6,451 bases of DNA from the NCBI GenBank assembly GCA_030036975.1, contig JASHSE010000397.1:1-6451 (forward strand), read 5' to 3'. Position numbers and translations under genes: made by a program. Each line of letters starts with the position of its first letter. Position 1 is the first letter of the stretch. Of the stretch, positions 5,734-6,451 are shown piece by piece. The notes beneath the pieces are model-generated. The model searched no databases. It was not told the origin of the DNA and worked only from the letters and a program-made list of their open reading frames with translations. The DNA comes from Xanthobacteraceae bacterium. Its GTDB lineage: Bacteria; Pseudomonadota; Alphaproteobacteria; Rhizobiales; Xanthobacteraceae.

Positions 5734-5906
5734 TTCGCGCGCGGCGGTTGCTCGAGCGGGCTCACCCTTATCTCATGAACATCTTATGAAGACCGGCAGA
5801 GGCATCACGCTTTATCGGCGTGCTTGTGGTGCCGGCGCCGCATCTCTCCGGCGACGAGCTGACGATCGCGATGGCGGGCGCCCCGGCCTCGCCGGGCTCG
5901 CGACGC

Positions 5907-6143
5907 TTAGAACGCCTTGAAGGTGATGATGGTGCGGGTGTCGGCGACACCCGGAATGGTCTGGACCTTTTCGGCGATGAAGTGGCCGATATCGGTCGCC
6001 TGATCGACGTAGAATTTGACCAGCAGATCGAAGTCGCCTGCGGTCGAATAGATTTCCGAGGCGATCTCGGCGTCCGCCAACTTGTTGGCGACCTCGTAGG
6101 ACTTGCCGAGCTGGCATTTGATCTGCACGAAAAAGGGGACCAT
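5907..6143 (-). CDS. Stand-alone Lrp/AsnC-type ligand-binding (RAM) domain protein
   Basis: This 78-residue protein consists only of the alpha-beta ligand-binding domain found at the C-terminus of Lrp/AsnC regulators; the DNA-binding helix-turn-helix is absent. The sequence starts with the strand VPFFVQIKCQLGK and contains the conserved TAGDFDLLVKFYV core (34-46, with G36 and D37). It closes with IPGVADTRTIITF (63-75), the usual last strand. Lone RAM proteins form ring-shaped oligomers that bind amino acids and may modulate full-length Lrp proteins; that is family knowledge, not shown here. The start at 6143 is set by GGAG (minus strand, plus coordinates 6150-6153) 6 bases away. The frame remains open to 6200, but the extra residues do not resemble the domain. 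It is divergent from the thiM remnant, with 51 bases between the start codons. A 6-bp GC hairpin lies just past the stop but has no T tract. Confidence 0.88.
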   Translation of the reverse strand: MVPFFVQIKCQLGKSYEVANKLADAEIASEIYSTAGDFDLLVKFYVDQATDIGHFIAEKVQTIPGVADTRTIITFKAF

Positions 6144-6158
6144 GGGCGGCTCCGGGGG

Positions 6159-6177
6159 TAGTATGGTGGCCACACTA
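6159..6177. promoter_or_regulatory. Operator-like palindrome between the Lrp-domain gene and thiM remnant
   Basis: TAGTATGGTGGCCACACTA is a 19-base imperfect palindrome: 7 of 9 symmetric pairs are complementary and an eighth is G-T. It sits in the 51-base gap between two divergent start codons, 16 bases from one and 18 from the other. That is where a dimeric repressor could control both genes. No clear -35/-10 pairs could be fixed around it, and no regulator can be named. I see no TPP riboswitch features in this short gap. Confidence 0.35.
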
Positions 6178-6194
6178 TCAGGACGGCCGCAAAA

Positions 6195-6445
6195 ATGCAT
6201 GCACCGGTCGCAGACCTTGCCGACATTGCCGCCGACGTGCTGGCGCGCGTGCGCGACCGCGCGCCGCCTCGGCGGTCGAGGCCAAGGCTTGGCTTGCCGC
6301 GATTGCGGCGCTCGCCACGCTCGGCGTTGCCGGCGAAGTCGCCGGCGCGACCGCAGCCGGGCCGGGCAGCTTCGCCGCCGCCATCATCGATGCGCTGCAC
6401 GGCCTCGACCGCGCCACGTTGCGCGCACGGATCATGGTGACATGA
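6195..6445 (+). pseudogene. thiM: Hydroxyethylthiazole kinase remnant with internal deletion and frame change
   Basis: ThiM phosphorylates 4-methyl-5-(2-hydroxyethyl)thiazole in thiamine salvage and is normally about 260-270 residues. Here the ATG at 6195 opens MHAPVADLADIAADVLARVRDRAP, which looks like a ThiM N-terminus just before its usual LVHCITN motif. From about 6272, in the +2-shifted frame, comes EAKAWLAAIAALATLGVAGEV and then GPGSFAAAIIDALHGLDRATLRARI, the unmistakable ThiM C-terminus, ending at TGA 6443-6445. Roughly 170-180 central residues, carrying the substrate pocket and most of the ATP site, are missing, and the two ends are out of frame. Translation from 6195 would give an 81-residue non-ThiM tail ending at 6440. 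The C-terminal part is recognised with confidence; the N-terminal match is weaker because that region is less conserved. Either reading ends within a few bases of the next ATG, so coupling to the downstream gene may survive. Only a very recent loss or an artefact would leave both ends so clean. Confidence 0.7.
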
Positions 6446-6451
6446 TGCGCA
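6442..6451 (+). CDS. Start of a following gene, possibly thiE (truncated by window end)
   Basis: An ATG at 6442 overlaps the TGA of the thiM C-terminal frame as ATGA, the usual arrangement of translationally coupled genes, and a second ATG follows at 6445. Only MMR plus one base is visible, so no family can be read from the protein. Thiamine phosphate synthase (thiE) commonly follows thiM, which makes it the natural guess, purely from context. Confidence 0.35.

Noticed and set aside
5734..5906. Small hairpins after the cytochrome c and Lrp-domain genes, considered as terminators
   Set aside because: CACGC/GCGTG near 5806-5822 is only 5 bp, and the CCCGGC/GCCGGG stem near 5881-5897 has no T tract on either strand, so neither qualifies. 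No gene was seen in this 173-base gap.
6144..6194. TPP riboswitch upstream of thiM
   Set aside because: The gap is only 51 bases, far shorter than a TPP aptamer, and the conserved CUGAGA-type core is absent.

Overview
The window looks like a stretch of chromosome from a GC-rich alphaproteobacterium of the order Hyphomicrobiales, in the Bradyrhizobium / Rhodopseudomonas / Xanthobacteraceae neighbourhood. This placement is an inference from base composition, the protein variants and the palindromic intergenic repeats; no database search was possible. The protein-coding layout is housekeeping and catabolic. I see no integrase, transposase, phage gene, CRISPR array, rRNA or tRNA.

Layout. The window opens inside the 3' end of recR (+, 1-205). 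An intergenic stretch of about 430 bases follows. It holds an inverted array of heptamer repeats (210-274), a strong GC-stem intrinsic terminator with a T-rich tail (458-495) and a short perfect palindrome (561-573). A LACTB2-like metallo-beta-lactamase-fold hydrolase (+, 633-1562) converges on, and overlaps by 34 bases, a membrane DUF1499 protein (-, 1529-2428). Upstream of that gene on the same strand, past a pair of inverted REP-type palindromes (2541-2619), lies an ACMSD-type amidohydrolase (-, 2623-3687). It is divergent from a KynB/isatin-hydrolase-type cyclase-family hydrolase (+, 3942-4721). A membrane-anchored diheme cytochrome c (+, 4765-5733) follows 43 bases after the cyclase. The divergent gap contains a candidate sigma70 promoter facing the amidohydrolase and a roughly 100-base imperfect palindromic repeat. 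The last part holds a stand-alone Lrp/AsnC ligand-binding-domain protein (-, 5907-6143). Divergent from it is a collapsed hydroxyethylthiazole kinase gene (thiM, +, 6195-6445), with about the first 25 codons joined out of frame to the last 60 or so. The remnant overlaps by ATGA the start of a following gene, possibly thiE, that is cut by the window edge.

How the genes may work together. The amidohydrolase and the cyclase belong to families whose best-known members (ACMSD, KynB) act in the kynurenine branch of tryptophan/anthranilate catabolism. Their divergent pairing suggests a small ring-cleavage or amide-hydrolysis pathway whose substrate cannot be fixed from sequence. The cytochrome could accept electrons from a periplasmic or membrane dehydrogenase, but no dehydrogenase is in view. 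The points most worth a second look are the thiM deletion remnant, the palindrome between it and the Lrp-domain gene, the orphan terminator after recR, and three different palindromic repeat families in 6.4 kb. I do not see convincing evidence for a wholly new multi-gene system.
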